Source: Azolla caroliniana
Taxonomy: Eukaryota > Polypodiophyta
Assembly (NCBI GenBank): GCA_043228905.1
Contig: JBHGNT010000005.1
Coordinates: forward strand, 16,740,001-16,804,000
DNA: 64,000 bases
Direction: 5' to 3'
Shown here: piece after piece, positions 43,093 through 55,575 of the stretch
Layout: the number at the start of each line of letters is the position of its first letter
Position numbering within the stretch: the stretch's first letter is position 1
Translations under genes and position numbers: made by a program
The notes under the pieces: model-generated
What the model saw: the letters and a program-made list of their open reading frames with translations, nothing else
Database searches by the model: none
Told to the model about the DNA's origin: nothing

Positions 43093-46000
43093 AGAGGGCT
43101 ATCAAGGCGTGGGGCCGCGATAGTCCGGACACTCCGGGAACACCCCACAACTGTACGATAGTGAAGAAGACCTGTACTATAAGTAGGAAATTTTGGTTCT
43201 CCGACAATGGAGGGTGTACGATAGTCGACGTCGTTGGCCGGAAGAAGGAAAGGGCGGAGGAGCGACATCGGGCATGTGGTATCCTCGGCCCAGGAGAGGA
43301 AATCAATAGAGCCGTGGAGGCGGTCTCTTTTGACGATACCTTGGGGGAGCTTCGAGAGGTAGTCGGAGGAGTCCTTAAAGAGGATCGGACGATTCCGGTA
43401 TGTTTGGAAAGGATGTACGAAGTCATCGTGGACTTAAGTAGAGGGCTCGAGTCGGATTGGACAGCCCGGGTGGACACGAGGTACAAGACTGTGGACTGGA
43501 AGGTGAGGCCAGTCGCGGCTCCCTTGCCGGAGGGCAGCGAGCTGCGAATGAAGGGGGTTGCGTCGGACCCGAGTTTACGAAATCCGGCCCGCATAGGACA
43601 CACGTTCATCGACATAACTCTACGTGAGCTCAAAATCGGTGGGGGCGGCTTCCTACTACTGGTGGAAGAGGACCGGTTTCGGGGAATGCTCGGAAGGCAC
43701 GGGAAGGCTTTCGCATTCTCACCGGAGGAGATCGGGTGCGTAGACCCGACAGTCGTGGAACCGATGGTGATATTCACGGTACCGCATGTGTTGTGGAGTC
43801 TCAAACCGATTCCAGTACCCAAAGCTCACATCCCGAAGCTGATGGAGTTGTTAAAGCAAAAGGTCAAGATGGGCATCCTCGAACCGTCGATTGCCCCATA
43901 CTCGAATCGGTGGTTTACCGTGCCGAAGAAGAACGGCATGTTGCGCTTTATTCAAGATCTGTAACCAGTCAACAAGGTGACCATTCGAAACGCAGGAATC
44001 GGACCGACAATAGACGAGTTCGCGGAGGCCTTCGCCGGAAGGTCGATTTACTCGGTCGGTGATCTCTACTCGGGGTACGATCAATTCCAGCTAGCCATAG
44101 AGAGTAGAGACATCACGACAATGCGAACTCCTCTCGGCCTAGTACGGATGTGTACCCTACCGCAAGGAGGGACGAACTCGGTGGCTCACATGGTGAACGC
44201 AATGAACAAGGTGTTGAGGGATTGTATCCCGGACATCACCATGCCGTTTTTGGACGATGTCCCAATCAAGGGATGCCCGGTGGAGGAAAAGGACGAGATG
44301 ATCGGACCGGACGGGTGCCGGAAATTCGTGGCAACGCACATCGATGACTGCGAAAAGGTGCTGCAAAGGCTAGAGGGCGCGAGGCTCATCTTCTCCAGGG
44401 AAAAATCGGCCTTCGGGCAATCAGAGATCATGGTCGTCGGACACCTATGCGGGTCGTATGGCCGGAAACCGTCTCTGGCTAAAGTAGAAGCCTTCGGGCA
44501 ATCAGCTGAAGCACGACTGTAGCTCGATCACGGAGGTTTGGAGGTTCCTGGGAGCATGCGCGTTCTACCACATCTGGATCTCACATTACGCCCACATCGC
44601 GGAGCCGTTATATGGGTTGCTGAAAAAGGGGCGAAAATTCGAGTGGAGAGACAAGCATACGGAGTCTATCTGGAAGGCTGTCTACGGAAAGGACACTTTC
44701 AAGGGCGAGGTTCGAAAACGAGGGCGGCATGGTTTCGGAGGACGAGGAAGTCGGCGTGGACTTCTTCGAAGCGGCTTACGTAACAACCGGCAGCGAATGC
44801 ACTCCAACGCTTAACGATTTTGACGAGAGCAAGTACAACGGGGAGTGGCTGCATATCGGTGGGTTCCTGAAAACAATGACACCGGACGTGGCTTGGACAA
44901 AGGATGAGGCCAACCGGATTCGGAAGAAAGAGTACCGATTCTTTCTCCAGGAAGGGTACATATGGAAGCACCCGAAGAAGAGGAACGACATCCCGCTCCG
45001 AGTGGTGGCGAAGAAGGAGGAACAGGAGGATTTGTTGGCGGTGTACCACGATAGTCCTTGGGCTGGACACTGTGGAACGTGGGCCACGTTCAAAAAGCTA
45101 AAGGGGAAGTATTGGTGGCCGGGACTATACCGGGACGTGCATCGGTTCGTGACGACTTGCGAAAGCTGTCAGGTGCACTCCATGATCCGACACCGGAACG
45201 AGCTTCACCTGACCCACCCTCCGACCGTCCAGTTCAAGTGAATGGTGGATTTGGTGTTCTTGCCGCTGGGGGTAGGACAGATGCGGTATTTGGTGTTGGC
45301 TCGGGAGGATCTAACGAACCAGGTTGAAGGCCGAGCCTTGCAGAACAAGACGACTGCGGCCGTGTGCTGGTTTTTGATTGACGACGTGGTATGTCGATAC
45401 GGGTGCGTAGGGAAGATCGTGGCTGACCGTGGTGAGTTGGACGCAAAAGAGGCCGAAGAGCTGTTCGACCGGCTAGGGGTCAAACTTTCGCTCACCACAG
45501 TGTACAATCCGGAGGCGAACGGGAAGGTAGAGCGCGGACACAAGCCGATTGTCAAAGCGCTAGTACGGGCATGCGGAGGCCAAGTCGGGAATTGGCCAGG
45601 GCTGCTATGGTATGCCTTGTGGGCGGACCGAACTACGCACAGTTCGGTAACCGGGTTCATGCCGACAGAGCTTATGTTCGGACAGAAGCCGATCATGCCA
45701 ACAGAGTGAACGATCTCCTCGTGGGCCACGATGGACGGGAGGGATGAGATGAGCCAGGAGGAACTCTTGGCAGCGCGGATTTGACAGCTCGAGCGGAGTC
45801 CGGAGGACGTAGAGCGAGCCGCAGAGAATCTTCGGGTAGCGAGGATAAGGAACAAAGCCCAGTTCGACCGTATGCACCGGCTCCGGCCAAGGAAGATGGA
45901 GGAAGGCGACTGGGTGCTAGTCTACGACAGCCGCCTCGACAATCAGCACAGGGCCACGTGGAAGTTTGCGAGGAGGTGGTTTGGGCCTTACTTAGTAACA

Positions 46001-46183
46001 GGCGCCAACGACAATGGGACGTACCATCTCGCGGAGCTCGACGGTACGAGAATGGCGATACCGGTTGCGGGGAAGAGGATCAAAGGATTCAAGAAACGAC
46101 ACGACGGTGAGCCGGAGCTAGGGGGCATGGACAGCGACGACGAGCAGCCCGAGGCGGAGGACGAACCGGTAAACGAGGAATAA
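43083..46183 (+). pseudogene. pol: Element C Pol: RT, partial RNase H, integrase (broken)
   Basis: The frame runs from GFLERA at 43083, continuous with 43161-43964, where TAA replaces a Gln codon. The RT continues at 43977-44522 with LPQGGTNSVAH and FLDD (44247-44258). A 16-bp templated insertion (44490-44505) shifts the frame. Most of RNase H is deleted between about 44680 and 44730. The integrase follows: HHCC finger (about 45040-45170), TGA at 45239 replacing Trp, VADRGEL, NPEANGKVERGH. Further TGA codons occur at 45707 and 45782; the latter is homologous to the A stop at 7997. The C-terminal domain (45872-46183) resembles A's and ends acidic. Confidence 0.82.
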
Positions 46184-46259
46184 AAGCAAGGACCTGTTTT
46201 CTCCAGTAGGAACCCAATTTTGGCGCATACCGGTGGATGCGCGGTTAGGTGGGGGCGGA

Positions 46260-46379
46260 TGTCGTGAAGAAAACCGTCCCCAGGCGCAAACCGTGTATCG
46301 CGGGTGTGAACCGGCCCATACACGCGGGCACACCCCTTGTTGTATAGTAGATAGGTAGGCACAAAAGTCGAATCCTAGG
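46260..46379 (+). repeat. Element C 3' LTR, first part
   Basis: It follows the purine tract GGTGGGGGCGGA and matches 40213-40332. It is cut by chromovirus E; the second part is 53428-53962. Confidence 0.88.
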
Positions 46380-46844
46380 TGTTACGGGCATGACCATATA
46401 ATATCCCGTGGTGAGAATTGTCATAGTATTCTATACACGTGGATAAGTGTGAGGGTTAAACAAAGAGTCTAAAGAAGGGGAGGATTACTTTTAATCCTCG
46501 GGATTGAGACAACCCATGAGGCCAAGTGTGAACATGGCTAGGGGCCTTGAGAATTACTATAAATAAGAGGCCTAGCTACCCTCATTTGGGCATGCATTGA
46601 CTACGTCGAGACTCTGTCCGTGAGTGGAACGACTCTTGTAGCAAGCGCGCTATCGTCCAGGTACGACTCGACGCCAAGGCGGTGGTATGGGACGCCGATC
46701 GAGGCTCGAGTCCGTCTCGATCCCTTCGCTCGGGGGTGGTCGGGTGGATCGGCACCCTTCTTTCTCTCTTTTCTCTCTATTCTTTCTAGATCTATCATTG
46801 ATATATCCTTATTTTATGCTTACTTTAGTACCTAATCTCTAATA
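46380..46844 (+). repeat. Chromovirus E 5' LTR
   Basis: Starts TGTTACGGGC and ends CTCTAATA. TATA box CTATAAATAAGAGG near 46557-46570. Same length as the 3' copy. Confidence 0.95.
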
Positions 46845-47104
46845 TTTGGTATCAGAGCCTATGTACTAACGTTTCTTTTGGTTTTCTTTTTGTCTTCGCG
46901 TGGGATGGCGATTGATCGTTGTGCGGTCGCCTTCATGCAGACAAGGATTAGCGAAAGAACTTCGGTAAATTTTCCTTAATTTTTTATCTAATTTTTCTTC
47001 TCCCTTCTATACATGTGTATACTTAATATGTAGTTTTTTTTTCATATATTCAATGATGTTGACGTGGTATTTAATTGGTTATCTTAAACGTTTACATATG
47101 TCCA

Positions 47105-47347
47105 CGAGGTCAATACCTCGTTTGACATATAAATCATATGTGATGAGTGTCGTATGCGTACGAGGTTATTACCTCAATTGCGTATTACGTTCACGAACAT
47201 ATGTTACGTTCGCGTACGAGGTCAATACCTCGCTTCGTTCGAAATGATATGCGTTGGATTTACTATGCGTAAGAGGTCAATACCTCAATTGCGAATTACG
47301 CTTAACCTTATTTTCGGATGTTTCGTGTGCGTAGAGGTATATGCCTC
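47105..47347 (+). repeat. Array of five short hairpins in the E leader
   Basis: Units at 47105-47120, 47161-47175, 47217-47232, 47273-47286 and 47334-47347, each an inverted repeat GAGG(T)...(A)CCTC with a 4-base loop, set in TGCGTA/TTACGT-rich context. Confidence 0.85.
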
Positions 47348-48034
47348 GATTACGTATCCCGAATACATCATTGTTGGCTATATAAAAAAAAACGATTCAT
47401 TTAGTATACGCATATGTGGTCACTTATATACGTCTCTGATCGTATATATGTGATATATTGACATATGTGTATATTTTAGATTACGTGATTCATATCAAAT
47501 GTTTTCCTAATTGGGGAGAGGATTTTGGTGGCCGTCCTCACATTTTTGTGAGAATGGCGTTGTCACCATCCCTTTTATCAACAATTTTTATTGTTGAAAT
47601 TCCCGTTAGTCACTTTGATCTTTCGTTACGTAACGAACCTCGTATAGCCAAAATGATGTTGAATACGTCGGGCTTGATCCACATCAAGTAGGGTCGCTCT
47701 AATGACACACGTATCCAACATCTCCCCTCGTTACATGGATACGATGCCACCATGAGCTCGTTCTTATGAGCGCCATTCGTAATCACGTGACCATGTGATG
47801 GGCCACATGAGCCTACGAAGACACAAGGGCTCATTCGGCTTGACCATTAGGTTACACTTTGGCATATGCCATCGTAATTACGAGGCTTGAGGTTAGGTAG
47901 CGTACAACCATAGTGGGTAATAAATGAGGGAGAAATAAGGCCACTTGACCTATATGTTTCTTTTAGAAAAACATATAGGGGCAAATGCCTCGCATATCTC
48001 GAATACGCCTCAAACATTAAACATTCAAGACGCG

Positions 48035-48100
48035 CAATCTACTTGGTTGGCTCAAGTGTTTAATGTATTTGTCCTCGAGGTCTCGAGTTCAAATATGACC
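48035..48100 (+). other. tRNA-like module in E leader
   Basis: An A-box-like TTGGTTGGCTCAAGTG is followed about 35 bases later by a B-box-like GAGTTCAAATATGACC. The F counterpart is at 56761-56825. Here the module is in sense orientation. Confidence 0.5.
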
Positions 48101-48542
48101 AACACCATACAACATCGTTGATACATATGACTATAATACATGTTTAGACTTTAGGTCTAAGTGCACTTCGGGGTCCTCGTAATAGGACTTAAAGAGCCGA
48201 AACCACATATGTGGGCACAGAAACATAGTTATTGTTAACATTTTTTTCGTGTATAAACTATTCATGACGCGAACATACATGGTTGAGCCTCGGGGAGCCG
48301 CCATGAAAAAAATCGATATAGAGATCAGGGAAAGGCATTCATTTGTCACCCCCATGGTTTTTAAAACACCTCTGTGTTACCATAGTAACCTGATCTTGAA
48401 CCTCATCTCATACGTCTAGAGGGGTATTGACGTGAGATCATGATATCGATTAATGTTTGCCCATGATATGTTTACACCACGACAAGATGTTATGACTATT
48501 TGTCTAACCTTATCTTATTTCTTTGCCAGAAATAATCATTCA

Positions 48543-51500
48543 ATGGCTCAGAATAACGACCCGATGCCCTCCGCTCAAGCGGAAAGACCTCAAGGAAATC
48601 CTCCTGGGACAATGTCCATTGAGGCGTATATTTTACAAGTACAACATTTCCTTAGTTCAACCGCGCAGCAGTTGACCGAATTTCGGCAATCTCAAAGTGC
48701 TCTCGAGGCACGAGTCATTAGTCTCCAAAATGAGATTAATAGACCTGATGAGTGTCAGGGTGAACCATCATTTGTCGTAAAGCCATTTACGGGAGATAAA
48801 AAGGAAAGAACTGAAGAAGCAATCTGCACGTGGCTGGGCCGATGGGAGTCTCATTTTGAGCTCTATCCCACGCCAGATAGTACGAAGATTGCATATGTCG
48901 GCCGAGAACTAGGGGGTAAGGCCGCCGCTTGGTGGCGTGGGCTCCGAACTTTGGGGAGATTGCCCGAGACCTGGACAGACTTTGTCACAGTTTTCAAGGG
49001 TCAATTTCTACAACCTCCCTCTCGAACCGAGGCAGCACAAGCTTTAATGAACCTCTCTAGCAGGAAGTTTTCCTCGCTAGAAGACTATGTCCACCATGCT
49101 AGAACCCAAATCCAAAAATCGGGTCTAGAAGGGGACAATTGGTTAATAGCTTGTTTTGTCAATGGCATCCCCAATTCGGACTATCACTGGATAGTGCACG
49201 ATAAGGATCCAAAATCCTTCGAAGAGGCCGTTGAGATAGTTCTTCACTATCAACACACTTCGAAGAAGGACCATAACAAACCCAACGAAGCGCCCGGGAC
49301 TAAGCAGTCGCAATTCGTTGGGAAACGCAAGACACCCAACGAATTCATGGATCGCGATTATAAGCGACAACATCCTTTTTGCGTATTCTGCAAAAAGAAG
49401 GGTCATACAAAAGAGCAATGTCGTAAGCTCCAACGAAAAGAGCACGACGCCAAACCTAAAGCTACAGACCATAAAGGTCAGATTCCTAATGTCCTTCAGG
49501 TCTATACACATCATTTGAGTAATTGTCAATGTTCTTTCCCTCATTATGTATTGGGTCCCAATGATTTACTACGTGCAAACGGGTATATCAATGGATCTCC
49601 CGTACAATTTTTATTTGATTCAGGAAGCTCACACAATTTTGTGAATGATCGTTTGGTACAGATATGGGGAATCCAACCCACCGTAAGTGATCACACCTAC
49701 ACGGTGCAGTTGGCTGATGGAAGAGTACAACACATCAACGGGGCGATTCATTCTTTAGGAATTTCTATTGATACCTATATAGAGGAAGTAGACTTCCATG
49801 TAATGAATCTTAGTACCACCGATGTAATACTAGGTTATCCCTGGTTTTATAATAAAAGCTCTTCTTTATTTATTGATTGGGTTCGCCATTCCATTTCTTT
49901 TGTACTCAACGATTGTACGCATTTTATTCAATGTGTAACAAAACAATCCCTCTCGATTGTTTCCTCGTGTCCATCAATATCCGAGTTGTCTTGTTCTACG
50001 TTATTTTATTGTGTACTTGATCCGGACATTCACGTTTACAATATCGATAATGTCTCGGGTCAATTAACATATTTTGAACAAAAACAACTTGATGAAATCG
50101 TAAACGATTTTCGTGATGTTTTTCCGAGTGAACTACCCGATGGTTTACCTCCTAAACGTAATATAGACCATCGTATAGATATTGTACCTGGCATTGCACC
50201 CATTAGTATACCTCCGTATCGCCTAAGTCGATCTGAAGAGGATGAGGTAGCTAAGCAACTTAAGGACTATTTACGAATGGGTTATATACGTTATAGTAAA
50301 TCTCCATGGGGTGCACCAGTTCTCTTGGTTAAAAAGAAAGAGGGCACATGGCGTATGTGTATTAATTACCGACGCTTGAATAAAGTGACGATCAAGAATT
50401 CGTACCCATTGCCCCAGGCTGACGATCTAATTGACCGTCTCCAGGGAGCTCGGTATTTTACGAAACTTGATCTCCGTACTGGCTACCATCAAATACGAAT
50501 AAGTGAGGACGATGTTCCTAAAACAGCATTTCGTACGCGCTACGGCCATTATGAGTTTTTGGTTATGCCTTTTGGTTTGACCAATGCTCCGGCTACATTT
50601 CAACAAGAAATGAATGACATTTTCCGAGAACAACTTGGAAAATTTGTCGTTATCTTCTTAGATGATATTTTAGTTTATAGCCGTACATTACAAGAACATG
50701 CTAGACATGTCCGCTTTGTTTTACAAATATTGCGTGACAAACAATTTTACGCGAAGATCTCAAAATGTGAGTTCTTCAAGAAATCAATTACTTATCTTGG
50801 ACATCTCATAACCGAACGAGGAGTTGAAATTGATCCTTCTCGCATCGAGAAAATCAAGCTTTGGCCCACTCTTCGGAATATTCGAGAAGTTCGATCATTC
50901 CTTGGTTTTGTCGGATTTTTGCGAAAATCTCTTCGTAATTACTCACAATTGACGACGCCGATTACTGATCTTCTAAAAGGTCAAACGCGTAAGTCTACAA
51001 AACCTATTGTGTGGAATGCTACACTAGACCTCGCCTTTAAGGAACTCAAGGACTTGGTATGCAAGGCTCCTTCACTTCTTTTACCCGATCCTTCAAAACC
51101 TTTTGAGGTTGAAACCGACGCAAGCGATTATGCTATAGGTGCTGTCTTGTATCAAGATGGTAAACCAATAGCATTCGAGAGTAAGAAACTTGATTCTGCT
51201 CAATGTCGGTATACCGTTCAAGAAAAGGAATTATTTGCGGTTATACATGCGCTCAAAACATGGCGCCATTATCTTTATGGAAATCGCTTTGTGGTAACTA
51301 CGGACCACGAGTCCTTGAAATATTTTTGTGACCAACAAGACCTGAAAGGTCGTAAGGCACGATGGGCTGATCTCATCCAGGACTTTGATTTTTCCATACG
51401 ATATCGTAAAGGTTCCATGAATACTGTCGTTGATGCACTAAGTCGCATCCGTGAAGTTAACATGCTTAGCTTCACTGAAATAACATCAGATCTTTATGAT

Positions 51501-52976
51501 CACCTTCGAGGAAAGTATCCTGATGACAATTACTTTGCAAAATACTGGGCAAGAGTCGAGTCTGGAACAGACACCACCACACCCTCGAAGGAATACTTCC
51601 ACATTGCTAACGGTTTGCTCTACCGTAATGGGAAGGTTTGTGTTCCAGATTTGCCTGAGGTCAAAAAGAGAATTCTTTTTGAATGCCATGATGCACCCTC
51701 AGCAGGGCACCCTGGAATACATCGTACACTCGTTCTCATCTCCACTCAATTTTATTGGCCTAAGATGCGTCCTGACATACATAGCTATGTGACTAAATGT
51801 CACCAATGTCAAGTTAACAAAGCCGAGCGACTTAAAGCCGCAGGACTTTTACATCCCTTGGACATTCCCAATAATAAGTGGGAAAGTATATCCATGGATT
51901 TTATTGTTAGCCTTCCTCGCACCCAAAAAGGTCATGATGCCATATGGGTTGTGGTTGACAGACTAACTAAAATGGCCAGATTTATTGCTACTAAAACCAC
52001 GGTAACAGCTCCTGAATTGGCTTACCAATTCGTTGATGAGTTATTTCGTTTTTACGGGTTACCGATGGATATCGTGAGTGACCGAGATCCAAAGTTTACT
52101 AGTGACTTCTGGACGCAAGTCTTTAAGAAGTTAGAAACTACGTTGAGCATGAGCTCCACGGATCATCCTCAATCCGATGGACAGACAGAACGAGTAAATC
52201 AAATTATTGAGGACATGCTTCGAGCATACGTTGGTGCAAAACCAACAAAATGGGAACGTTACCTCCCAATTTTGGAGTTTGCTTATAACAGCTCCAAGCA
52301 TACGTCGACGGGATATAGTCCTTTTATGTTGATGTATGGATTTCAGCCACGAGCCCCGATTGATGTTAATATACATCATGATGAGTTGCGAAGTACGCAA
52401 AACTTTCTTCGGGATATGCAAGATATGTTGCATATTGCACGGGATAATATAAAAACAGCTCAAGATAGAGCGCGTTTTTATGCCGATCATCACAGGCAAC
52501 CTCGTGTATTCAGCCCTGGACAGAAGGTATTTTTACGTGTACCTCACAATTCTAAGACATTGTCTACGGGTAAGTGCGCTAAGTTAGCCCCACGGTTTTG
52601 TGGACCTTTTACAGTCCTCAAACGCATTGGATCATCAGCCTATCGTCTCGCTCTTCCCGATGGTGTTGGAATCCATCCAGTCTTTCATGTAAGTCGTCTA
52701 AAAGAACTTCTAGGTTCTGGCGACAATACAGTTACAACTGAAACTCTGGTTACTTCTGAAGATTTATCTTCTAAACCACATGTACCAGAAAGAATTCTCG
52801 ATGTTAAAACAAAAAAATTACGTGCTAAGGAAATCCGAGAATTTAAAATAAAATGGATGGATAAATCAATCAAAGATGCCACATGGGAACGCGAAACGAC
52901 TCTAAGAACTAACTTCCCTAACTTTCCATTGCAAGAGTGCAATGTTTTAAAGAGGGGGAGTATGTTACGGGCATGA
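48543..52976 (+). CDS. gag-pol: Chromovirus E Gag-Pol polyprotein
   Basis: A single uninterrupted frame; the start is placed at ATG 48543 (MAQNNDPM), though an upstream in-frame ATG exists at 48453. Domains in order are: Gag ([11 protein letters not shown] near 48920); CCHC knuckle [14 protein letters not shown] (49380-49421); protease [10 protein letters not shown] (about 49615); RT with [13 protein letters not shown] and FLDDILVYS (50655-50680); RNase [12 protein letters not shown] (about 51108); integrase HHCC finger (51680-51815); and the DDE core ([23 protein letters not shown]). The C-terminal chromodomain (about 52780-52925) reads [10 protein letters not shown]...FKIKWMDKS...TWERE. The stop lies in the 3' LTR. 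All catalytic residues are present, so this copy could be autonomous. Confidence 0.95.
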   Translation: MAQNNDPMPSAQAERPQGNPPGTMSIEAYILQVQHFLSSTAQQLTEFRQSQSALEARVISLQNEINRPDECQGEPSFVVKPFTGDKKERTEEAICTWLGRWESHFELYPTPDSTKIAYVGRELGGKAAAWWRGLRTLGRLPETWTDFVTVFKGQFLQPPSRTEAAQALMNLSSRKFSSLEDYVHHARTQIQKSGLEGDNWLIACFVNGIPNSDYHWIVHDKDPKSFEEAVEIVLHYQHTSKKDHNKPNEAPGTKQSQFVGKRKTPNEFMDRDYKRQHPFCVFCKKKGHTKEQCRKLQRKEHDAKPKATDHKGQIPNVLQVYTHHLSNCQCSFPHYVLGPNDLLRANGYINGSPVQFLFDSGSSHNFVNDRLVQIWGIQPTVSDHTYTVQLADGRVQHINGAIHSLGISIDTYIEEVDFHVMNLSTTDVILGYPWFYNKSSSLFIDWVRHSISFVLNDCTHFIQCVTKQSLSIVSSCPSISELSCSTLFYCVLDPDIHVYNIDNVSGQLTYFEQKQLDEIVNDFRDVFPSELPDGLPPKRNIDHRIDIVPGIAPISIPPYRLSRSEEDEVAKQLKDYLRMGYIRYSKSPWGAPVLLVKKKEGTWRMCINYRRLNKVTIKNSYPLPQADDLIDRLQGARYFTKLDLRTGYHQIRISEDDVPKTAFRTRYGHYEFLVMPFGLTNAPATFQQEMNDIFREQLGKFVVIFLDDILVYSRTLQEHARHVRFVLQILRDKQFYAKISKCEFFKKSITYLGHLITERGVEIDPSRIEKIKLWPTLRNIREVRSFLGFVGFLRKSLRNYSQLTTPITDLLKGQTRKSTKPIVWNATLDLAFKELKDLVCKAPSLLLPDPSKPFEVETDASDYAIGAVLYQDGKPIAFESKKLDSAQCRYTVQEKELFAVIHALKTWRHYLYGNRFVVTTDHESLKYFCDQQDLKGRKARWADLIQDFDFSIRYRKGSMNTVVDALSRIREVNMLSFTEITSDLYDHLRGKYPDDNYFAKYWARVESGTDTTTPSKEYFHIANGLLYRNGKVCVPDLPEVKKRILFECHDAPSAGHPGIHRTLVLISTQFYWPKMRPDIHSYVTKCHQCQVNKAERLKAAGLLHPLDIPNNKWESISMDFIVSLPRTQKGHDAIWVVVDRLTKMARFIATKTTVTAPELAYQFVDELFRFYGLPMDIVSDRDPKFTSDFWTQVFKKLETTLSMSSTDHPQSDGQTERVNQIIEDMLRAYVGAKPTKWERYLPILEFAYNSSKHTSTGYSPFMLMYGFQPRAPIDVNIHHDELRSTQNFLRDMQDMLHIARDNIKTAQDRARFYADHHRQPRVFSPGQKVFLRVPHNSKTLSTGKCAKLAPRFCGPFTVLKRIGSSAYRLALPDGVGIHPVFHVSRLKELLGSGDNTVTTETLVTSEDLSSKPHVPERILDVKTKKLRAKEIREFKIKWMDKSIKDATWERETTLRTNFPNFPLQECNVLKRGSMLRA

Positions 52977-53427
52977 CCATATAATATCCCGTGGTGAGAA
53001 TTGTCATAGTATTCTATACACGTGGATAAGTGTGAGGGTTAAACAAAGAGTCTAAAGAAGGGGAGGATTACTTTTAATCCTCGGGATTGAGACAACCCAT
53101 GAGGCCAAGTGTGAACATGGCTGGGGGCCTTGAGAATTACTATAAATAAGAGGCCTAGCTACCCTCATTTGGGCATGCATTGACTACGTCGAGACTCTGT
53201 CCGTGAGTGGAACGACTCTTGTAGCAAGCGCGCTATCGTCCAGGTACGACTCGACGCCAAGGCGGTGGTATGGGATGCCGATCGAGGCTCGAGTCCATCT
53301 CGATCCCTTCGCTCGGGGGTGGTCGGGTGGATCGGCACCCTTCTTTCTCTCTTTTCTCTCTATTCTTTCTAGATCTATCATTGATATATCCTTATTTTAT
53401 GCTTACTTTAGTACCTAATCTCTAATA
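52963..53427 (+). repeat. Chromovirus E 3' LTR
   Basis: 465 bp, differing from the 5' LTR at about three sites (GGCT(A/G)GGGG, GGGA(C/T)GCC, GTCC(G/A)TCTC). Followed by the CTAGG duplication. Confidence 0.95.
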
Positions 53428-53962
53428 CTAGGTAGCAATATTCTGTAGGGAGAATCAAGGAGTATCTTTGTCCCAAAGGCCGGAGAATTAATGTGATGTA
53501 AACGGGTGAAACGGCCTCCCTCCTTGAGCTATAAAAGAGAGGGAGACGGAGAGAGAGGGTATCGCGCGCTAGAAGGGACGAAGTGCTGTCGGACTGGGAC
53601 CGAGCTCTTCTTCTCTGTCGTTCTCCATACCTTCTTTTGCGTAGGTTCTCGAGAGGCTGATCCTGCTCCGTGGAACGCCCGTGTGCTTCCGGCAGAATCT
53701 CCATCTTGCTCCCCCCCCCCCCCCCCCCCCTTGTGTGCGTGGGTGATCAAGCGTCGGCATCCATCTCGCTGGTGTTCTTATACTCTATTTCCTGTTCAAC
53801 TTGTGTCTCCTGTGTTGTTGGGCCGCGTCCCCATGCGCTTCTTTGTCTATACGTGTGTGAGCGTCTCTCTCTCTCTCTCTCCCCCTTTTTCTCACCTATT
53901 CCTCGGTCCAAGACCCTAGTGGTCCCGCCTTGTTCTCCACGCACGCGCGTAACAATGCGACA
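53428..53962 (+). repeat. Element C 3' LTR, second part
   Basis: It resumes at the CTAGG duplication and matches 40330-40922, with a 61-bp block missing and a C20 tract at 53711-53730. It ends GCGACA. Confidence 0.9.
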
Positions 53963-55122
53963 ACGCGTCATCGAGCTTCAAGAAGGCAAGACAACATGGT
54001 CCGAATTTGAGAAAGCGATATTAGCGGAGTTTGCGATGGAAGATTCATCGAGGATGACTTGACATGCCTTGATGAAGTGGATAGAGAAGAAAAATAAGAA
54101 GATGAGCACCTCGAGGGTATACGATGAGTTCGACCAAATGTATAGTCGTCTCCCTGCCACAGACCAAGTGTTGCTTGAGGAGGACAGGACTTTGTACTTC
54201 TTGAAAGTCGTGGACATGAAGGATAGACGAGAATTAGGGACTCTTCTTGACGATGAAACCCAAGCAAATGGGCTTGTGGTAGACTGGACTACGGTGAAGC
54301 AAGCGTGCAATATGCTCAACAAGCGTCGTCAGTGGGTTGATGACACCGACTTGGCAGGATCCACTATGGAGAAAACGAGACAACTGAAAGTTTTTGAACC
54401 AACCAAAACAATCAACCTGGAAGAAAAGAAGATTGATGATGACATCATCGAAGAACTGGCGAAGAAGTTCGAGACGATCACACTAGCCAATATGAATCAT
54501 CGGGGCCCAAAGAGTGAAACTCGAAGACCCCTACGGGTGAATTTCGGAAGAGGGGGAATGAAGAAAGTGAAAGATGCCGAGAAGACTCACGTGGATGCGA
54601 TGCACTATGCTGCATCGGCTGGAATTAGAGTCGGAAAAAATAAAAATGAAGCTGCTAGAACGGGAACAAAGTTTTGGTCTTCTGTTCTCGAGTGTAAGAA
54701 GAAGGGCAAAGTTACTTCGGATGATGTAGAGCTTGCGGACTTGAAGAAGATTCTCGAGGAACGTGTTCTTGATAGCCACGTGACCTTGTCCCTGAGGGAA
54801 TTGCTCGGCATTACGAAGGAGTTCCACGATACGATTGTGGACCTTGTAAAGAGAAAAAGGCAACAATCGGACGAAGAAGAAGAGAAGCCACTAAAAGCAA
54901 AAGCGAATGCCATAACGGTGACAAGAGACAAAGTCGAGGAAGATATGGTGGACAAACACCATACTTGACCTCATTGGTCGCGAGCAACGACGGAGACGCC
55001 AATAAACTTGGGGGAAAGAAAAGAGACAGTCGTAGCATTAATAGACCATGGGTCCGAAATCAACCTTATGTCGACTGAGGTCTACAAGAAGGGAAGATGG
55101 CCCATAAATACGAATCATGGGT
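53963..55122 (+). pseudogene. gag: Element D Gag, middle fragment up to the protease motif
   Basis: It continues the frame from 40212 (VIELQEGKTTWSEFEKA). TGA at 54060 replaces an Arg, and another TGA at 54966 precedes the protease. The zinc knuckle present in A and C is missing: sequence runs directly from the NHRGPKSE region to NFGRGGMKK, so an internal deletion is inferred near 54510. The protease-like motif ALIDHGSEINLMS is at about 55034-55072. It is cut by element F at 55122. Confidence 0.82.
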
Positions 55123-55575
55123 TGTTACGGGCATGACCATATAATATCCTGTCGTGAGAATTTACCATAGTATTCTATACACGTGGATAAGTGTGAGGGT
55201 TAAATGAGAGTGTAAAGAAGGGGAGGATTACTTTTAATCCTCGGGATTGAGACAACCCATTAGGCCAAGTGTGAACTTTCTTGGGGGCCTTGGGTATCAC
55301 TATAAATAAGAGGCCTAGCTACCCTCATTTGATCATCTTTTTGACTACGTCGAGACTCTGTTTCTCGGTGGTTCAACTCTTGTAGCGAGTGTCTCAGCAC
55401 CAGGTACGACTCGACGCCACGGCGGTGGTATGGGATGTCGATCGAGTCTCAAGTCCGTCTTGATCCCTTCGCTCAGGGGTGGTCGGGTGGATCGACACCC
55501 TTCTTTCTCTCTCTCCTTTCTATCTATCTATCTTTTATCCTTATGCTTTGCTTACATTAGTTCATATCTCGAATA
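55123..55575 (+). repeat. Chromovirus F 5' LTR
   Basis: Starts TGTTACGGGC, ends CTCGAATA. TATA CTATAAATAAGAGG near 55300. It differs from the 3' LTR at many more sites than the E pair, so F is older. Confidence 0.92.

Larger units (their letters stand above)
46845..48542 (+). other. Long leader of chromovirus E
   Basis: About 1.7 kb without a conserved protein. It holds the iMet PBS, five GAGGT-N4-ACCTC-type hairpins (47105-47347), a CTCACATTTTTGTGAG hairpin (47537-47552) and a sense-strand tRNA-like module (48035-48100). All have counterparts in element F. Confidence 0.8.
46380..53427 (+). mobile_element. Chromovirus E, nearly intact, inserted in the 3' LTR of element C
   Basis: Two 465-bp LTRs (about three substitutions apart) flank a 1.7-kb leader and one 1.5-k-residue frame. 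The target duplication is CTAGG (46375-46379 and 53428-53432). The PBS TGGTATCAGAGC (46847-46858) is the standard initiator-Met type. The PPT AAAGAGGGGGAGTA precedes the 3' LTR. LTRs begin TG and end AATA rather than CA. Confidence 0.95.
40213..53962 (+). mobile_element. Element C (Ty3/gypsy), carrying chromovirus E in its 3' LTR
   Basis: Boundaries are TGTCGTGA at 40213 and GCGACA at 53962, with a 4-bp target duplication ACGC. The 3' LTR is split by E at 46380-53427. Gag and pol are complete in outline but broken by frameshifts, stops and an RNase H deletion. Confidence 0.88.

Noticed and set aside
42989-43822. Minus-strand open frame of 277 residues in element C
   Set aside because: Antisense shadow of pol, as for element A.
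46601-46835. Open frames in E and F LTRs (also 53184-53418)
   Set aside because: Shared because the LTRs are copies; no independent coding signal.
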